A DNA stretch of 64,000 nucleotides from Biscogniauxia marginata (taxonomy: Eukaryota; Ascomycota; Sordariomycetes; Xylariales; Xylariaceae): assembly GCA_022695795.1 (NCBI GenBank), contig MU404091.1:1-64000 (forward strand). The letters are read 5' to 3'. Within the stretch, counting starts at the first letter, position 1, and every line of letters starts with the position of its first letter. This document shows, one piece after another, positions 60,684 through 64,000 of the stretch. The translations under genes were made by a program, and so were the position numbers. Under the pieces are notes generated by a model that ran no database searches, was not told the origin of the DNA, and saw nothing but the letters and a program-made list of their open reading frames with translations.

Positions 60684-61975
60684 TGCAACCCGGATATTGG
60701 TACAATAATAGCCTAGTCACTCAATCTACACCTACCTTGACTGAGTGTGGCCTAATCTTGGTTAATATAATAGAATCGAAATAAGGTAACAGTGTCTAGG
60801 AAAAATTGCAAGAATGCTATGCGCTGGTTGAAGACCATTTATATCGTATGAAAATATGCATGACAACAAAGAACATGTATGAATCCTTTGTGTACATTGT
60901 TAACAACCTTATTGCAGTGACGACAAAGACGTCAGAAAATATGAGTTGAAAGAAATAAACAATGTCTAGGATCGTCGATGATGGAAAAGCCTACAACGAG
61001 ACCGAGCTATATCGAAGAGGTGATACTTGTTCATACGGAAATTGCCTATCTCACTGGAAAGTTGACGGATATAGGTCATACTTGATGAGTACTATACTAA
61101 TTCTATAATATCTCAGGCTGACCAAGGGGATCATGTTAATTACTACGATGAATTACATTTCTTAGTGTAGACATCTATAATCATGTAGCTATTTACATAT
61201 AGTATTTAGGTAGTCTATATACGCACGCACCTCAATGGGGTGTAGAAACTGTGTCATCACGATCAATCGGTTGAATTTCAGGCCACTAGGCTTGCTTCCA
61301 GCCGTGAAGTGATATAAAAAGGCCGCGTCCTGATTATGCTATAGATTTGGAGTTATCTATATGGTAGCTATCCCACAGGTTTGATTCACGTGCTGAATAG
61401 TAGCGATTCCTCTTCAATTAAACTAACATCATGAGAAATGTAATATTGTCAATTTGTTGAATTAGTTATTGCTTACCACGTAAGACCATTATTGCAAACT
61501 TAGCTTCATAATATCTGCACTTGCACCTATGCGACCAGGCAGTTTCTTATCGGAAACACGGCCGGCGACTAGGAGAGAATGACCCTCAATGGGCTACTTG
61601 AAGAAGCATTGCAAGTACTGAGGTACTAATTTCCAGGAAATCTCGCTATAGAGGACTGGTAAAGTTGTGCATGTTGTGTTTGAATGATCTTGTAATTGAA
61701 TATCCGACTTGAGGTAATGATCAGGTGTCCACACAAATGAGCTGCATGGAGGGAGTCCCAGAACAAAAAGATCATCATGCACGTCATCGTGGTCATGTGC
61801 GGACTGCGGTACGTACCTCTTGTTACCCCGCTTTTCCTCATAGCCGAACTACAGCCGGTCACAACCCTAAACTAAAGCGACTAAATCCATCTACTTCAAT
61901 TCGACCCGCTCCCGTAAAAAATACCTTTCCTCCTCCCAGCTTCACCATCAAGCACATTCTCATCGACAGCAACAT
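60684..61975. other. Intergenic region and eL41 upstream region
   Basis: No gene I can support. Bases 60700-61560 are AT-rich. From about 61800 the sequence becomes pyrimidine-rich (TACCTTTCCTCCTCCCAG), typical of the leader of a highly expressed ribosomal protein gene; the leader's inferred first exon ends at 61975. Confidence 0.5.
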
Positions 61976-62207
61976 GTGAGTCTATACCCGCCACACAACG
62001 ATCGCACAAGGCAATGCGATATGGGATAATTGATCTAAACCGTTCTCTATTGCCTTTTACCTCCCTGAACAGATTTCCGCGCCGGCGCATTACGCGCTGC
62101 CGCGAGATCAGCACATTCACAACCCCCCCCCTCCTCCTCCCTCTCACCCTCTCCAGCACCATCACATCACCACGACAAGACTATCTACTAACACTGCCTC
62201 TTCACAG
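61976..62207 (+). other. Inferred 5'-UTR intron of the eL41 gene
   Basis: AACAT|GTGAGT at 61976 is a good donor, and TACTAAC followed by TTCACAG ending at 62207 is a strong branch and acceptor, eight bases before the eL41 start codon. Length would be 232 bp. Leader introns are common in fungal ribosomal protein genes. No snoRNA is obvious inside. Confidence 0.6.
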
Positions 62208-62215
62208 CCGCCAAG

Positions 62216-62354
62216 ATGAGAGCTAAGTGGAGAAAGAAGAGAGTTCGACGTCTCAAGCGTAAGAGAAGAAAGATGAGAGCCCGCAGGTATGTTCTCTCAC
62301 TCCTGGCCCAGCCTACTCACTTTACTGACCAGAGACCCCTACAATAGCAAATAA
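62216..62354 (+). CDS. RPL41: 60S ribosomal protein eL41 (RPL41)
   Basis: The smallest ribosomal protein, 25 aa, a basic helix that bridges the 60S and 40S subunits. Exon 1 is 62216-62286 and exon 2 only 7 nt, 62348-62354, with a 61-bp GT-AG intron. The product starts MRAKWRKKRVRRLKRKRR and ends KMRARSK, as expected for this near-invariant protein. The last Ser codon is split AG|C and the second exon supplies only C, AAA and the stop. Because it is so short, it is missed by length-filtered gene finding. Transcribed in the same direction as the A49 gene downstream. Confidence 0.97.
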
Positions 62355-63440
62355 ACACCTCACCTACTCGATCACAGCGTATCCTCATCGGAGCGCACCG
62401 CATCAACATGACAAGCATCACCAAATTGCCACTCTCACATCCCGCACGCGGTACCGAAGTGATCCCACCACTGCTACGCAATCTCATGACCACACAGTCG
62501 AATACTACGAAGAGTCGTGGGAAGGGATCAAGTAAACGGGCTGAAGCTATGGGATTTGGCAGTATGGCGAGGGCGAGCTCGCTTGGAGGACCGCTGGTCA
62601 ATTACTATCGAGTGGATCATGAGTTGTGTTTGTGAAACACGGGACTATTAGCAGACGTGCTAGACATGTCCATGATCATTGCAACTGAAGAGAAAAAAAC
62701 ATTGGGGAGTGATTTGCTAGGCAGCTGAATGGCAAATATGATCCTGCGACGTACTGTGTTGTCTCCAAACAAAGTGAATTTGTGCTTCTTTACCATTAAC
62801 CAACAGGACAACTACAAAGATGATTGCTACCTAACGTAATACGTCGACGGATCTTTGCTTGCTTAAGTTCCATGCCTCGAGTCAATTCCATTACGTAGCA
62901 CCTAAGCCAGGTGGGTTGGTCTGTTAAACAGATGGTATAAATCTATAGGTACCTAATGCTTTTTGATTGATCTGGTGGCCTTGAAGCAGCTATGACGTAT
63001 ATGTCAGGTGCACGATACTTGCAAAACAAAAAAAGAGAAATAAGAGAGTGAGAATAGGGAAAAGGATCTGTCTAGTTAGTCATTTACTTGGGTAGTTAAT
63101 TCTTTATTGACTGGCACAAGACAATTTCAATTGTCTCTTCCAGAGGCTCTTTCCACCTACTCTCCCCTCTTTTCTCAAGAATCAATGATAAAAGTGCTAA
63201 AGTGGTGCGCTAGACGAGCTGTTTGCAGCGGGACAAGTGTGGGGTTGTTTCACCGCCTGCCAAATCGGGGATCGATTTGAATTGACGGCAGATTCCAAAC
63301 TTTTTTTCCCTTTCCTTTTCTCTCTTTGCAAATATCCGTCCGAGCTACTAACTGCAGTGCCATCGTTGCATTGCTCCACCTTCCTTCGCCACTCAATTAA
63401 GACTTTCTGGTCTCATGAGTGAGTGTTTTTGTCCATCGTC
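62355..63440. other. Intergenic region between eL41 and A49 genes
   Basis: No gene I can support in 1.1 kb. It holds the eL41 3' region and the A49 promoter; a CT-rich stretch at 63300-63330 precedes the A49 start. An in-frame-looking frame at 62408-62635 is unrecognised. Confidence 0.5.
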
Positions 63441-64000
63441 ATGGTCGACGGTAAAGTAAAAGAGAAAAAAAGAAAGCGAGCTGAGGAGGGCACTTCGCGC
63501 CCCAAGAAGAAGGCCGCTATCGAAACACCCTCTCAGCCTGCGCAACCGAGCACAATTAGGGTTTCCTCTGTCGAGACTGAGGCAAACTATCCACCGGTGA
63601 TAGGTGAGTCGGGCTCTATACGAGAAACCCCAAAATATCTGCTAATGCCTAGACACAGCAACGTCCTCTGGTCTCTGTATTCCCAAGTCGCTTAAGTTCC
63701 AGGCATACTCGAAATCGCAACCAGCAACATCGAAGTCGACATCGAAATCGAAGCGATCGAAAAATGCTGCCCCCTCCTCGAGTATTCTACTCCACTCGTC
63801 ATCACAAAATAAGATAGACTACACCGCGAAGGAAGAAGGACCGGGTGGTCGCGAATCTCACCTCAGACACTATGTTGGAATCTTCGACCCCAAGACTGGT
63901 CAATTGGCAGTCGTAGAAGCCAGGAAGATGGCGGTTCGGGGTCTTGTCCGGGCACAGCAGCCTGCTGAAGAAGACCTGAAGGAGCGTGATGTTTCCAAGG
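63441..64000 (+). CDS. RPA49: DNA-directed RNA polymerase I subunit A49, 5' part
   Basis: Subunit of the A49-A34.5 heterodimer of RNA polymerase I, acting in rRNA transcription in the nucleolus. Only the 5' part is in the window: exon 1 63441-63603 and exon 2 from 63659 onward, with a 55-bp intron (branch GCTAAT, acceptor CACAG). The N-terminus MVDGKVKEKKRKRAEEGTS is Lys-rich, like a nuclear localisation region. After a Ser/Lys-rich stretch the sequence HLRHYVGIFDPKTGQLAVVE, then ARKMAVRGLVRA, matches the A49 dimerisation domain. The intron joins PPVI to ATSSGLCIPKSLKF, also as expected. The first ATG in this frame is 63441. The 3' end lies beyond base 64000. Confidence 0.92.

Overview
The window looks like a chromosomal segment of a filamentous ascomycete. 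Sordariomycetes is my best guess from the protein sequences and gene style, but the sequence alone does not prove it. The evidence is short GT-AG introns (mostly 50-230 bp) with CTAAY-like branch sites, Zn(II)2Cys6 regulators with a fungal_trans middle region, a TALE homeodomain regulator, a CPY-type vacuolar carboxypeptidase, a Cas1p-type membrane acyltransferase, and many TACCTA/TAGGTA motifs between genes. I joined exons by eye; every joined model below keeps an open frame and has a length divisible by three.

Layout. Bases 1-12,965 contain no gene I can recognise. A TALE homeobox regulator lies at 12,966-14,411. It is followed by 6 kb of low-complexity, gene-free DNA (14,412-20,454). Two Zn2Cys6 transcription factors sit side by side on the + strand (20,455-23,875 and 24,457-27,128); the second is LEU3-like. 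Next comes a dense housekeeping block: an EBP-family sterol isomerase-like protein (+), CWC15 (-), RRP45 (+), an ARL3/ARFRP1 GTPase (-) and an orphan polytopic membrane protein (+). CWC15/RRP45 and ARL3/membrane protein are divergent pairs; RRP45/ARL3 converge.

From 39 to 54 kb the genes are more widely spaced: an F-box/2EXR-like protein (+), a Cas1p-type acyltransferase (-), carboxypeptidase Y (-), the ribosome maturation factor SBDS/SDO1 (+), ribosomal protein uS13/RPS18 (-) and a small basic protein (-). The 54-61.5 kb part is AT-rich and nearly gene-free. It holds one GC-richer gene with an atypical six-cysteine cluster (59,766-60,683) and a small Cys-rich reading frame that may be frameshifted. 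The window ends with the 25-residue ribosomal protein eL41 and the 5' part of RNA polymerase I subunit A49, which runs off the edge.

Several genes serve ribosome and RNA biogenesis (RRP45 exosome, SBDS, uS13, eL41, A49; CWC15 in splicing). They are not an operon, and no biosynthetic cluster or complete mobile element is evident. The most unusual observations are about gene architecture: an apparent SBDS start codon split by an intron, a GC-AG intron in the LEU3-like gene, and very small exons of 18-27 nt in four genes. I found no convincing tRNA, rRNA, CRISPR array or intact transposon.
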